Positions 35,811 through 45,634 of a DNA stretch of 64,000 nucleotides are shown in pieces; within the stretch, counting starts at the first letter, position 1; each line of letters starts with the position of its first letter. The notes under the pieces are model-generated. The model had not been told where the DNA came from, did no database searches, and worked only from the letters and a program-made list of their open reading frames with translations. The translations under genes and the position numbers were made by a program. The stretch is from positions 873,823 through 937,822 of the forward strand of contig NC_009413.2 of the NCBI RefSeq assembly GCF_000002875.2. The letters are read 5' to 3'. The DNA is from Leishmania infantum JPCM5 (Eukaryota; Euglenozoa; Kinetoplastea; Trypanosomatida; Trypanosomatidae).

Positions 35811-38800
35811 CTATGCGGTCAGCTCCGCACGCTTCCGGAAGTCTTCCTTCATGGCTGCCTCCAGCTCCTTGCACAGCTGCCGATAGCGACCAGCGGTGTG
35901 GGAGGCACGCAAGTAGTCGCTTTCCGGGCGGAGCACGGCATGCGCCGCGGCTTGAGCGGCTGGGCTGAGCTGTGGCAGCATGCGCACCCAGTTGAGAAAA
36001 AACTCGACCTCGTTGATGTCATCAATTGGGCTCTCATAGTCGTCACCCTCGTCCAGCTCGACGCCCGCCTGCGCGGCTGCTAGATCGTCGTCCATGTCCT
36101 CCAACGCGTCCTCGCAGGCCTCCATAGTGTCATCGCCGCCGTCCACGCCTAGCACTGCCTCGTCGCTGATCTCACAGCCCTCGATGTCTTCCTCGACGCC
36201 AAGCCTAATCTTCTCCAGATTTGCCTCCGACGTCGCACATCGGGGTGCGTAGGTTGCTTCGTTGGTGAAAATGCAGTACTGAACAAGGCGCGTCAGAGGA
36301 TCCAAATAACGAGAAGCGAAGTCTGCCCGCGGCGGCGGCGGCGTGGCGAGGTGCGGGTCGGTGGCGTATGCGAGCAGCGAGGACAGGCCAAGGATGGTCA
36401 CCTTTCGCGTCAGCAGCGACAGGTTCTCGACTACCTCCCCTGCGTCGTCCTTCTTCACCTTCTTTTTGCGACGGCCGGCACTGCTAGCCCCAGACGCGGA
36501 GAAAGAGGCGCCATCATCGATGCAACCTCGGAAGAGGAACAGGAGACCATCGAAGAAGCTGGGGTAGGCGTTGACCTGCACAATAACGTTAAAGGTGGCT
36601 GCGGCGTCGTAGTAGAAGCAGTCCAGCAGCGCCGCGATGACCCAGATGCGCACACGCACGTCACCGCCCTGAATGTCGGGGTGAAGCAAGGACTTCAGGA
36701 GCAGTCCCACAAACTGCGAAAGGTACGGGTCGAACAGCCCGGGGTGCTCCGTGTCTGCCTTGGCCGTGTGAAGCATGGCTTCGATGAGCTGCGCCGGTGC
36801 CATCTGGCACTCCGCTACGCACACCACGCCCCCAATCAGCATCTTCTCGCACGTTTTGTAGGTGGCGGTCATCAAAGCTGTGTCGCCGAGGAACTCGGCC
36901 GGGGCACCAGAGACGAAGTTGTCCAGCACTTCCTCAATCGAGTTAAAGAAGTCGACGCCGATGCCGGAATCCACCAGTGCGTAGATGAGAGGCAACAGCT
37001 CCCAGCACTCCGGTGGGATCGGCTTGGAGAAGTAGAGAACGTGCAGCAAGATCGACAGCGTCTTCTCCATCATGTCGAAGCTGTCAGGCTGCTGCAGTAC
37101 ATGCTTCACCAGACGCAGCGCGTCAACGCGCACGCTCGTGAACGCTGCGTCATTTTCTCCGCAGCTCGTGACAACGGTGAGGACCGCGTCCAGCAGCGCA
37201 TCCGCGCTGAACGCGGCCTGCTCGTACACGCTCACACCCATCTCGTCGTCGCCCAGGCCGCCGTTCCCGTCTGCCTCCTGCAGCTCCATGTCATGCATGG
37301 TCGCCAAAAAATGTTGGACGAGGGTGTGGGCCAGCTTTCCCATTACCGGCGTCATCTCCGGCGCAAACTGCGTGGTCAGGTGCAGGATCACCAGCGGCAC
37401 AAAGGTGGTCTGCACCTTGCCGAGAAACGCGAGACATTCCTCAACGAGCGGGACAACGATCGGCTTCAGGTACTGCCGCGCGCGCTTCAGCTCCAGCAAC
37501 GTGCACATGGCATCAATGCCGGCCAGCCGCACTCGCATGTCGGCGTCCTGAATGAGGCCACACATCATCTGAATAAAGGAGGCGAAGTCTGCCTCTGATG
37601 GCATGAGCACCTTGCTGTAGCGTTGACACACGACGATGGCCTTGCAGCGAACGCCAACACACGGAGTCGACGGCTGCAGGAACGGGGCGACGTAGCGTAC
37701 GAGCACCTGCGCCATTTGCCCCTCCCAAATCGCGGGCACCTCCTTTAGAAACTTGCGCAGGATGGAGAGCAGGTGCAGGAAGCCAAACAGGCGCGCCTTG
37801 CCGGCCTCCGTCGTGAGGTCCGCGGACTCGAAGCCGGCCGTGAGAATGCCGAGCAGCGCCTGCAGCAGCGGCGCAGGATCGTGAAACTTCTTCTTGCTAC
37901 TCAGAAGCGCCAAAATCGTATTGGAGGCGGCCTGGCGCGTCGACAACTCAGCGTTGCCTAAGCTCTCATCCACCATATATTTGACGTAGTCGGCCAGGTC
38001 GCCTTCATCGGCGAAGACCTCCTCGTCGACCTCATTGAAGCACATATACGGGAAAAGCAGCTGCTCGACCAGCTCCATCGCGTGCGGACGCAGGTGCTGC
38101 GTGTAGAGAGTCTCATCCAAAGTGCACAGCTTCACGTAGCGCAGCGCAAACATCTCCGACTTTTGATGCGTGCGCCGATCCGTCGACGACACACACAGTT
38201 GCAGCCACTGCCTCCACGTGGAGAGGAAGGCGGCGCTGTGGGCCTGCAAGAAACGCTTCGCCACCGGGGCCGGCTTTTTGCGTCGCGTCGCGTCGTTGAT
38301 GATGGAGTACGAGACCATGGAAATGCGTTTGAGACACTTGACGTACTCTCCGTACACCGTGCCGCCTGCGGCCAGCGCGGCCTCGTAGTGCTGCTGAGGA
38401 AAGGCCAGCATGAGCTGAAAGAGTCCATCCAACGCGTCGCCGCTCATCTCCTTTGAGCTCGTCAGCTGCAGCCCACTCTCCACAATACACTCGCTCAGCT
38501 TGAAGACCAAACGGTACACACGCATGTCGTCGTACCCAACGTACTCCGGCAGCTTGCGCACCAGCACCGCACACACCTGCAGCTTCAGCGGCGTAGGCTC
38601 GAGCCCTGGTGTCTTGAAGCGCTTTGCGTACGCGTAAAGGAGCTCCAGCGCCCCCAGGGACTCATCCACGCCGACGGCGTTCAGGTCACGGTCAATAAAA
38701 GGCATCAGCTCCCCAAGATAGTTCCACTCAAATCCGCTCGTCACATTCATGATGCACGCTCGCAGAACGCGGCGGTGCCTCTCCGACACGCGGAACATGC

Positions 38801-39086
38801 CAGCGAACAGCAGCGACTCCATCTCTGCCAAAAAGCCGGGCGTGTTGGTCACGACGTCGTCTCCGATGAGGTGGAGCATGGCGTTCTTGGCAAACAGCAG
38901 CGCGGAAAGGCTCTGCTCTGCAGGCAACGAGGGCTCAACACCGGTGCGCAGCAGTGTGAGGAGGCAGGTGGGCCCCGTCTCTGGAGACTGCATTGACGCC
39001 TCCAACTCCGTCGTCGCCCGCGTCCGCTCATCTTTGCTTCCGTGGTAGGCGAGCTGGAGCAGCTGGAGCACGTCCACATAGGCCAT
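35811..39086 (-). CDS. Importin-beta family karyopherin, importin-7/8 (Sxm1/Nmd5) type, 1091 aa
   Basis: The N-terminus (MAYVDVLQLLQLAYHGSKDE) is followed by an importin-beta N-terminal-like segment (RTRATTELEASMQSPET, then the LSALLFAKNAMLHLI helix). HEAT-type helical pairs then run over the whole length. The very acidic stretch near 1010-1060 (for example DVDEGDD-like runs and YESPIDDINEVEFFLNWVRM) closely resembles the C-terminal acidic 'SPLDDVDE' region of importin-7/8 and yeast Sxm1/Nmd5. Such proteins bind RanGTP and carry ribosomal proteins, histone H1 and other cargo into the nucleus. The length of about 1,090 residues fits the subfamily. The ATG at 39086 is the first in frame. Confidence 0.88.
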   Translation of the reverse strand: MAYVDVLQLLQLAYHGSKDERTRATTELEASMQSPETGPTCLLTLLRTGVEPSLPAEQSLSALLFAKNAMLHLIGDDVVTNTPGFLAEMESLLFAGMFRVSERHRRVLRACIMNVTSGFEWNYLGELMPFIDRDLNAVGVDESLGALELLYAYAKRFKTPGLEPTPLKLQVCAVLVRKLPEYVGYDDMRVYRLVFKLSECIVESGLQLTSSKEMSGDALDGLFQLMLAFPQQHYEAALAAGGTVYGEYVKCLKRISMVSYSIINDATRRKKPAPVAKRFLQAHSAAFLSTWRQWLQLCVSSTDRRTHQKSEMFALRYVKLCTLDETLYTQHLRPHAMELVEQLLFPYMCFNEVDEEVFADEGDLADYVKYMVDESLGNAELSTRQAASNTILALLSSKKKFHDPAPLLQALLGILTAGFESADLTTEAGKARLFGFLHLLSILRKFLKEVPAIWEGQMAQVLVRYVAPFLQPSTPCVGVRCKAIVVCQRYSKVLMPSEADFASFIQMMCGLIQDADMRVRLAGIDAMCTLLELKRARQYLKPIVVPLVEECLAFLGKVQTTFVPLVILHLTTQFAPEMTPVMGKLAHTLVQHFLATMHDMELQEADGNGGLGDDEMGVSVYEQAAFSADALLDAVLTVVTSCGENDAAFTSVRVDALRLVKHVLQQPDSFDMMEKTLSILLHVLYFSKPIPPECWELLPLIYALVDSGIGVDFFNSIEEVLDNFVSGAPAEFLGDTALMTATYKTCEKMLIGGVVCVAECQMAPAQLIEAMLHTAKADTEHPGLFDPYLSQFVGLLLKSLLHPDIQGGDVRVRIWVIAALLDCFYYDAAATFNVIVQVNAYPSFFDGLLFLFRGCIDDGASFSASGASSAGRRKKKVKKDDAGEVVENLSLLTRKVTILGLSSLLAYATDPHLATPPPPRADFASRYLDPLTRLVQYCIFTNEATYAPRCATSEANLEKIRLGVEEDIEGCEISDEAVLGVDGGDDTMEACEDALEDMDDDLAAAQAGVELDEGDDYESPIDDINEVEFFLNWVRMLPQLSPAAQAAAHAVLRPESDYLRASHTAGRYRQLCKELEAAMKEDFRKRAELTA

Positions 39087-40024
39087 GGGCGCCTGCTTTA
39101 CACGTCACTTTCCTTTTCTGTGGTGGTTCTCGGGTGCACTTGGTGGAATGCACTCGCATGCTGTCAGAAAAGCAGGGGCAGGGGGGGGGGAGAGGAGGAG
39201 GGGGATGAGGAAGGGGTATGATGGGGTGAAGGAAGTGGATGCACAATGATAAAGCACAACAGACATCCACGTGGCGGAGAGGGCGTTGGATCAGAAGCAG
39301 TAGCAGCATTGAGCGACACAGAACAGCAAAAGGCAGACAGCGACTCCCTGCCATCGATCCATCTGGTGTGTGAGAGAGAGAGACAGAGAGACATAGTGCA
39401 GTATACACGAATATTCTGTCTTCGTTGAGGAGGCTCGAAAATGGGAGCTGCTGGAAAGAGCTGACGAGAAGGCAGCGATTACATTGGGCCGTGCCCCCCT
39501 CCCTCCGTTCCCCTCCCCTCTTGCTCCGCTTGTTCCGCCTTCCTGATCAAGGCGTTTTTTGTTGATGTTGCTGTTTTTCTGGTGCATTCCAGTATTCCGT
39601 CCGCCTACTCTCCCTCTCTCACAACACGAGACGTACTCGACTGTTCGTCGCAAGCGCACGCCTGCACGCATGTGAAGTAGGCGCCGTGAGAGAGGACTGG
39701 CGAAGAAAGAGAGAGAAGAAAAAAAAAGAGGCCTAAAGGGCCGTGTTCAATCGGAAGAGAAAGCATGCACGCACACAAAAACACACAGACAGACAGACGA
39801 GTAGCTGCTGCTGCTGCGCCGAGTTCCATCGATATTGTTTCGCGTGAGGCGTGAAAACAAGTGTATAGAAAGGGACTCTTTTTCTTTGTGCGCCGTTTCA
39901 AGGGGGTGCGCAAGAGGCACCTTGAGACGAAGAGCAGACCGGGAGGAGGGAGTGGGTAGTGGTCAGATGGCCCCCGTCGCTTGTCTCTCGTACATGGCCA
40001 TATCGCCGATCCGTTCCTTCCATA
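39087..40024. other. Intergenic spacer
   Basis: About 940 bp with the importin leader signals at its left and the 3' UTR of the basic protein at its right, plus A-runs near 39720. No gene seen. Confidence 0.6.
39161..39217 (-). promoter_or_regulatory. Candidate trans-splice signal for the importin gene
   Basis: An almost pure pyrimidine tract of about 50 nt on the minus strand, including a C-run, ends at AG 39162-39161, leaving a leader of about 75 nt. This leader would contain an upstream ATG at 39159. Confidence 0.5.
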
Positions 40025-41353
40025 TCACAGCGGCGCTTGAAAGGCGATGGCGGCATTGTACGTGACGGGGCGGTGCTGCGCGTTGAACGGTGTCGTGTCC
40101 TCGGGAAAGCACGGGTCAAATACGACAGCATCGGTGCGGCTCTTGGTGGCTGCGTGATGAACAGCCGCCGTCCTACGGCTGCCTCGCCGCAGATTTGCCT
40201 TGCCCTTCGGCTTCCGCTGGCTGTGCGTAGCCGATGCGGCGCTTGCTCTACGGCTTGTCCCGCCCGCAAGAGCGCCTGGAGACGACCAAGGCAGCGTTTC
40301 GGCCGAACCGCTCGAGAAGGGTTCGGCTTCGCCGACACCAGTACCTCCTACGACGCCTTCAGCGTCGCTGGGCGAAGGCGGACCGCATGATGCGACGCCA
40401 TCGACTCCGGTCGTTGATGCTCGCTCTTTGCGAGAGGCGGGTTGCCAGCGTCGACGATGCGCAGTGCGCCTCTGGCTCTGCTTCGTCTCTCTGACTTTAC
40501 GCCTTTTCTTTTGGCCTTCGGCGCCCAACGCGACACCGCGGCGGCTGCGGTGCGACGTGCCGCCGGTGCCTTCAAAGCGCACCTTCACAATGCGCAGCGC
40601 GAGGACGCCTCTACAGCGCTGGACGCGAAGCAGCAGACACGAGGAGTAGTTGCGTCTGGGGGCAGATGCAGCCGTTGCGTTGCTTACCCGACTTCGACGC
40701 TGGCGGGCGGCTAACGGAGTAACGGTTGCAGCATGGAAGTCCGAGATGGTAAGCGGAATCGTCACGCTCACGGGCGGACTTGCTCGCGTGCCACTCTCTC
40801 CTCCCTCCTCGCCCGTGACGGCGGTCTCGAGCTCTTCAATGACGTCGATCGACACTTCAGAGACACCAAGAGCTTGCTGAACACATGTCTCGATGGCGTT
40901 CGCGAAGGCACCGTCATCGTTCGCATCGGCTGAGTGCGCCACACCGTTGAGCTGAGAAAGGAGCGCCTCTACGGCGTCCGATCCTCCTAGCGCCTCCACC
41001 GCTTCCGCTAACGTCACTTCTTCCGGTGGCTGTGCCAGCTCTACCGACGCAGGAGGCACAGAGACGCGGAGCAGTTGCCTGAGAAGTGGGTGCGTTGTAG
41101 CAGCGTCTGCTGACCGAGACACTGACGCCACCGTGGCTACCGTGGTGGGTGCGGTGGTAGCAGCAGCAGCGGTGGTCGACTTCACTCGCGCAGGACGCAG
41201 AGAGGAGGCAGTCGTGACCGAGAGGCGCGGAAGCAGCGATGAGCGGTGCGCGGTCATTTTTCTATTCAGCGATTTCAACGGTGGTGCATGCGCCGCTCCA
41301 AGCACCCTTCCCGCTGTCGACTCTGTTGTGATCAATGCTGGCGGTAGAGCCAT
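40025..41353 (-). CDS. Basic Ser/Ala/Arg-rich hypothetical protein, possibly mitochondrial, 442 aa
   Basis: The chosen ATG (41353) gives MALPPALITTESTAGRVLGA, with an Arg/Ser/Ala-rich, nearly acid-free first 60 residues that could be a mitochondrial presequence. An earlier in-frame ATG exists at 41479. It would place the T-rich tract (41358-41399) inside the coding sequence, and it lies between another poly-Y and its first AG, so it is less likely. Residues about 120-230 are acidic and helical (LAEAVEALGGSDAVEALLSQ). The C-terminal half is strongly basic (RRKVRETKQSQRRTAHRRRW) and ends PFNAQHRPVTYNAAIAFQAP. No known domain. Confidence 0.72.
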   Translation of the reverse strand: MALPPALITTESTAGRVLGAAHAPPLKSLNRKMTAHRSSLLPRLSVTTASSLRPARVKSTTAAAATTAPTTVATVASVSRSADAATTHPLLRQLLRVSVPPASVELAQPPEEVTLAEAVEALGGSDAVEALLSQLNGVAHSADANDDGAFANAIETCVQQALGVSEVSIDVIEELETAVTGEEGGESGTRASPPVSVTIPLTISDFHAATVTPLAARQRRSRVSNATAASAPRRNYSSCLLLRVQRCRGVLALRIVKVRFEGTGGTSHRSRRGVALGAEGQKKRRKVRETKQSQRRTAHRRRWQPASRKERASTTGVDGVASCGPPSPSDAEGVVGGTGVGEAEPFSSGSAETLPWSSPGALAGGTSRRASAASATHSQRKPKGKANLRRGSRRTAAVHHAATKSRTDAVVFDPCFPEDTTPFNAQHRPVTYNAAIAFQAPL

Positions 41354-41399
41354 CTTGACAGAAACCAAAAAAAAAAGTAAAGAGGAAGAGACCGGAAGC
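41354..41399 (-). promoter_or_regulatory. Poly-Y tract and AG directly before the ATG
   Basis: The minus strand has a T10 run in a pyrimidine tract, and the first AG thereafter (41355-41354) is immediately followed by ATG (41353). If used, the mRNA leader would be only the spliced leader. Confidence 0.4.
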
Positions 41400-42239
41400 G
41401 ACACCAACAGCCTCAGCTCCACTGCTGCCTGTCTCAGTGCTTCGGTGTGCACTTGCGCGGAGAGAAAAGCGGCGAGCATAGAAGAGAAGGAGGGGTGTGC
41501 CGGGGGTGGACAGCGGTGGCCCGGAGGAGGGCGAAACAACAAGCAAACACACACACACACACAAGACAACCAATAAAAGGGGTAAAAAGATCATCAGCTG
41601 CCTCCAGATATGAGGAGGAGGGTGTTAGGGAGGCGGCGTCCCTTCGAGTGCAAGTGCACGCCAATGCACTCGAGTTGTTCACCTCAGCGTGGTCACGGCA
41701 CCCCGTCTGCACGTGCGGGCGTTACATGGGAGATGCGCCTTCTGGATCAAAACCATGTCATCTACGCTGCGAGCGGGATGGGGGCCGAGAGAGCGAAGAG
41801 CGAATGCGTCGAGCTCGTGTGTGCGCGATTCGTGGGCCAATGAGCATCTCTGTGAAGAGAGCGAGCGAGCGAGGAAATCAATCAAAAGAAAAGGATTACA
41901 GATTGAGTGCCTCGGGCAAGGCGTGGGGCCACCCCTCTGTTCCGTGTTTTCGCCCCGCAATTCCCCACCGCGGCTCACACACTGGCAAACCATCCTACGC
42001 CCTATCCTTCTCCTCTCTCCCTATCCGTCTTCCTCGCCGGCGATACTCGTTCAGGCGCGCCAGCGCTGTCGTTGACAGGTGGGAGGCGAGAAGCCTTGTC
42101 GTATAACCCATATCGGAGACGCAAACAAAAAAAAATCAGCTGCAAGAGCTGCTGGCGCAGCGTACGAGGTCGCCTAGCTCACTCGCATGCAAAAAGAGAA
42201 GAGGAGGAAAAGACCCTGCGCGACAACTCCAGAGGACAC
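41354..42239. other. Intergenic spacer
   Basis: About 890 bp with a CA tract at about 41548-41562. It holds leader signals for the basic protein and the 3' UTR of the dehydrogenase. Nothing else recognised. Confidence 0.6.
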
Positions 42240-43595
42240 TCACGAGAGGGAGAAGAGGCGACCGTCGATCAACTCTTTCGTCGCGAAGTAGTCCACTGTT
42301 TCCGTCCACATCCATTGCTGCTTCGCATGCGATAACGACACAGCCGGGCCCGGTATGCCAGGGAACAACGTGGAGTTCTTGAAGCCGGAACGCTGGCGCG
42401 CGTTGTTCACCATGTCGCGGTAATAAATGGTCTGATCCTGACCCATTCGAAAAAAGTGGCCGTTGGAGTGCTCGTGGCGACGCGAGAGGGCGAGGTCGAC
42501 CACGTACATGGAGGCAATCACCGGTGTCATGCGCAGCAGTGCTGCCGCCTCACCGTCGAGCAGCCATTGCAGCGGGAGTTGGCTGTTTGGTATGATTCGG
42601 CTGCGAATCGGCCCGGGGTGCAACACGTTCACAGTGCAGGTCGCTGCCAAGATCCGGTGCCGTTCAACAAAGCGAGCCAGCGAGAAGGCGAAAAGCAGCT
42701 CCGACATCTTCGCGTTGCCGTACCCGTCGAAGCGGCTGAAACAGTGCTCCAGCTCCTCCTGGCTGCTCCATTCGTGGAAGGTGGACGCCGCCGTTGGGTT
42801 GGCCGTCGCCGCTGCCGCAGATGTCAACACGACCATCCGCCACGGGGGCGGCAGCGCCACGGCCATCGACTGCGAGCGAGAGCTCTGCAAGCGGCATTGT
42901 AGCAGCCGGAGCATCAGCAGACTGTGCCCAACATGATGCGTGGCGAACTGCTCCTCGAGATGCTGCTGCGACAGCCGCGGCGGGCTGCACATGGGGCCGG
43001 CGTTGCAGATGATGATGCGCAGCGCTGGGTCTGCCGCGACAGCGTCGCTGAAGTTGCAGACAGCCGCCGTGTCACTCATGTCGCACGCGTGAACAAACAT
43101 ACGCCCCACTCGCCCATTCCACTCCTTATGCAACAACAATTGACGGTCGACAGCGCTCGCGAGGAGGTAGCGTGATCGCTCGGCCTGCCGCCCATTGCGC
43201 GCCACTCCGTGCACGTTCACGCCGCTGAGGAGCAAGTTGAGCGCAGTGTAAAAGCCGATGCCGCCATACGACACGCCAGTGACGATCGCTGACGGGCCGG
43301 CGCCCACCTCGTTGAGGCCGGCCCACAGCCGGCGGTCAATGAAGGAGCGGTTCAGCTGAAGAAAGATCGTCTTCTCGTTGGCCGTGCTGTGGCGTGGTGA
43401 TGAGGCGGCCAGCTGCATGACCAAGTCACCGCGCATCAGTGACGCTGCCCGGTTCCGTTTGCCGAGCCAGACTCGTCCAGTGCGGATGTACATGATATAG
43501 TGGTCCGCAATGGCGATGAAGACGCCGCGGAGGAGAAACAGGAAAAACTCCCACGTCCACGACACCCTGCAAAGGATGTCATGCAAGTGCCACAT
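42240..43595 (-). CDS. Membrane-anchored short-chain dehydrogenase/reductase (retinol-dehydrogenase-like), 451 aa
   Basis: This is a Rossmann-fold NAD(P)-dependent oxidoreductase. The cofactor loop is TGVSYGGIG (106-114), with NAG at 198-200, catalytic Ser259 in VVLTSAA, and Y292-x3-K296 in GYGNAKMSE. A further motif, NVLHPGPIRSRI, follows. An N-terminal hydrophobic helix (about residues 14-37, WTWEFFLFLLRGVFIAIADH) suggests anchoring to ER or another membrane. The substrate is unknown; retinol-dehydrogenase-like SDRs act on retinoids, sterols or lipids. The open frame extends 167 codons further upstream, but that part is low-complexity, crosses the poly-pyrimidine tract and is unlikely to be translated. 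The AG and poly-Y upstream (43629-43668) support the start at 43595. The C-terminus (FSLS) is not a clear glycosomal PTS1. Confidence 0.87.
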   Translation of the reverse strand: MWHLHDILCRVSWTWEFFLFLLRGVFIAIADHYIMYIRTGRVWLGKRNRAASLMRGDLVMQLAASSPRHSTANEKTIFLQLNRSFIDRRLWAGLNEVGAGPSAIVTGVSYGGIGFYTALNLLLSGVNVHGVARNGRQAERSRYLLASAVDRQLLLHKEWNGRVGRMFVHACDMSDTAAVCNFSDAVAADPALRIIICNAGPMCSPPRLSQQHLEEQFATHHVGHSLLMLRLLQCRLQSSRSQSMAVALPPPWRMVVLTSAAAATANPTAASTFHEWSSQEELEHCFSRFDGYGNAKMSELLFAFSLARFVERHRILAATCTVNVLHPGPIRSRIIPNSQLPLQWLLDGEAAALLRMTPVIASMYVVDLALSRRHEHSNGHFFRMGQDQTIYYRDMVNNARQRSGFKNSTLFPGIPGPAVSLSHAKQQWMWTETVDYFATKELIDGRLFSLS

Positions 43596-43628
43596 CAGAG
43601 TACTCAGGAGCGCGCGGAATGCACGTCT

Positions 43629-43668
43629 CTGTGAGCGTGATGACAGGCGAGGGAGGAAGGGGAAGGGG
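43629..43668 (-). promoter_or_regulatory. Candidate trans-splice signal for the SDR gene
   Basis: A 20-nt CT-only tract on the minus strand (43649-43668) is followed by AG at 43630-43629, leaving a 33-nt leader with no upstream ATG before 43595. Confidence 0.5.
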
Positions 43669-44210
43669 TTAGTCCTCAGTGATACTAGGCACAGAAAGAA
43701 GCAGGGAAGGTGGCACGGTGCCAAGAAGGGAGACGCACTCAAAGAATCGTTGCACTGAGCACGGCAGAGTAAAGCCGGAGTGTTGACATAACGGGAAACG
43801 TGTAAACACCCTCCCCCCCCCCCACACACACATAGACGCGCGCGCGAAGCGGTACACGCAATGACTAAACGCGGCCGAGTATCTGAAGATGTCGCGCTAC
43901 GTGATGGCAGAGGGGGGAGGAATGCAGTGGAGTCAATACAAAACAGAAAAAAAAATGAGAAAAGGGCCCACAGAGACGTGGCAACGCGTGCGCTCGCCGA
44001 AGAGAAGGGGAGGGCTGGAGACGTTGCCAAGGCAGCACAACCCACACGTGCACCGACTCTGGCAACCTCCTCAACGAAAACACGCAGCAGCCACAACTGT
44101 CAACCGTCTCGTGAAGCGAAAAAGGCTGGGGAGTGGAAAAAGGCAAAAGAAAATAAACGAACAAAGAAGGGTCGACGCAATGTGATGATGAGGGAGCAGG
44201 AGAGGGAGAT

Positions 44211-44273
44211 GCGTGTATGTCCGTATGTGTATGTGTATGTGTATGTATATAATGTATGTGTATGTGTATGTGT
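44211..44273. repeat. GTATGT tandem microsatellite
   Basis: About ten imperfect GTATGT units with one ATAA interruption, read directly. Confidence 0.9.
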
Positions 44274-45634
44274 CGGCTGTGCTGGGAGGACACCTGCACA
44301 CCTCTCCTCGCTCGATGGGGGTGGTGGTGGTGAAGGGTGGAAACTGAGACTGACAGGGTGTGGTTCTTCGTCACAGCACTCCCCGAGACGACAACTACCG
44401 CCACCGCACTTTTGCCTTTCCGTCGTCGATTGAGCAGTGAAGCATACGATCACCTACCGCGGCAGATGTGTCACGACATCTGTGTAAGAGGTGCTGATAA
44501 CCTAGGCGACGTCTACTGCGAACAGGAGCGAGGAGAGGTGCAGGCGTCGGTTCAAAGGGAAGGCCAACGCCCACGTATAAGAGGAAAAGGCAGAGATGCC
44601 ACGGCGCCACCAAGACAAGAGCCTGAAGGAGCTCGAGCACACACCAAAGATACTGTAGCCGGAGAGATGTCGATTGGAATGGGCTGGGGTGGTTGGGGTG
44701 GTGGTGAGGGTGGGTGGTGAAAGGCAGAGGCGGAGAGGGAACAAGCTATACACGGTGGCAACAAGAACCCGTAATGATACACGCACACGCGGGCACACAG
44801 AACGTGAGATGAGGTGGGGGATAGCGGGTGTGTGTGTGTGGGGGGGGGCGCTGGAGGAGGGAAGGAAGGCGAATATGTTGCCTCAGCGTGGGTCCTGTCG
44901 GATTAAATAGTTGCGGTGGCTCCAAGCAAGCGTATTAGTGAAATAGTGATAGTCGTTGTGTGAAGGTGAATCTTCATTGAGGGGGGTTGGGTGAGTTTTT
45001 TTTTTGGGGGGGCACGGAACAGTGTGCGACGCATTGAGTTTCTGCCGTAAAAGAACAGCAGCCACAATACAGAGAGGAAAGCAAGAAGGGGGGCGAGTGT
45101 ACATCCGTAAAAAAGCCATAAGCAGGCCGCCGGGGGACAACAGTGAAAATAATAACGAAAACGAGAAGGGTGAATGAGAGGCGACGCGAGGGCGCGGCTT
45201 CAGAGCCAGGCTGGCCGGGCTCCAGAGGACATCAACCACTGGCGGAGATGCAGGCACAGAACGGCTTCTCGTCTTCCAGTTGTTTCATGCCTCTCACCGC
45301 ATCTGCCCCCGCACTAGCTCACTTTGCTTCGTCTTCTTTTTTTTTTTCGGTGTGAGTTCCCCTTGTGTGCATGTGTGTCCAGTCGCGTCACTTCTATAGG
45401 GGCCTGTGATACGTCAGCGTGATCTCTACCGCCCCTGCACGCAGACACAGCCTCCCCGCCTTCTCGTGTCAGCTGCGGGTCCTCTTGTACAGAAGGTTGC
45501 TCGTACAGTTAGCGAACATAAACGTGCTGGCTGGCCCACTTGTCGACGCGCATTCCTTACAGAGCCTCGAGGCTGCATTATCGCACCGTAGTTGTTTTCT
45601 CTGTTATTGACTCCGTCACCGTTGTCGAGCCTGC

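Larger units (their letters stand above)
43596..45634. other. 2.0-kb intergenic spacer
   Basis: It contains a C11 run (43813-43823), a GTATGT-type repeat (44211-44273), a G-run near 44840-44848, and T- and G-runs at about 44997-45012. It should hold the SDR leader and the 3' UTR of the helicase gene. No gene recognised. Confidence 0.65.

Noticed and set aside
36351..37598. 415-aa plus-strand frame
   Set aside because: It lies wholly within the importin gene on the opposite strand and has a composition typical of the antisense of a GC-rich coding sequence.
43596..44096. 167-codon N-terminal extension of the SDR gene
   Set aside because: It contains the poly-Y tract and predicted acceptor, is low in complexity, and the first ATG after the acceptor is at 43595.
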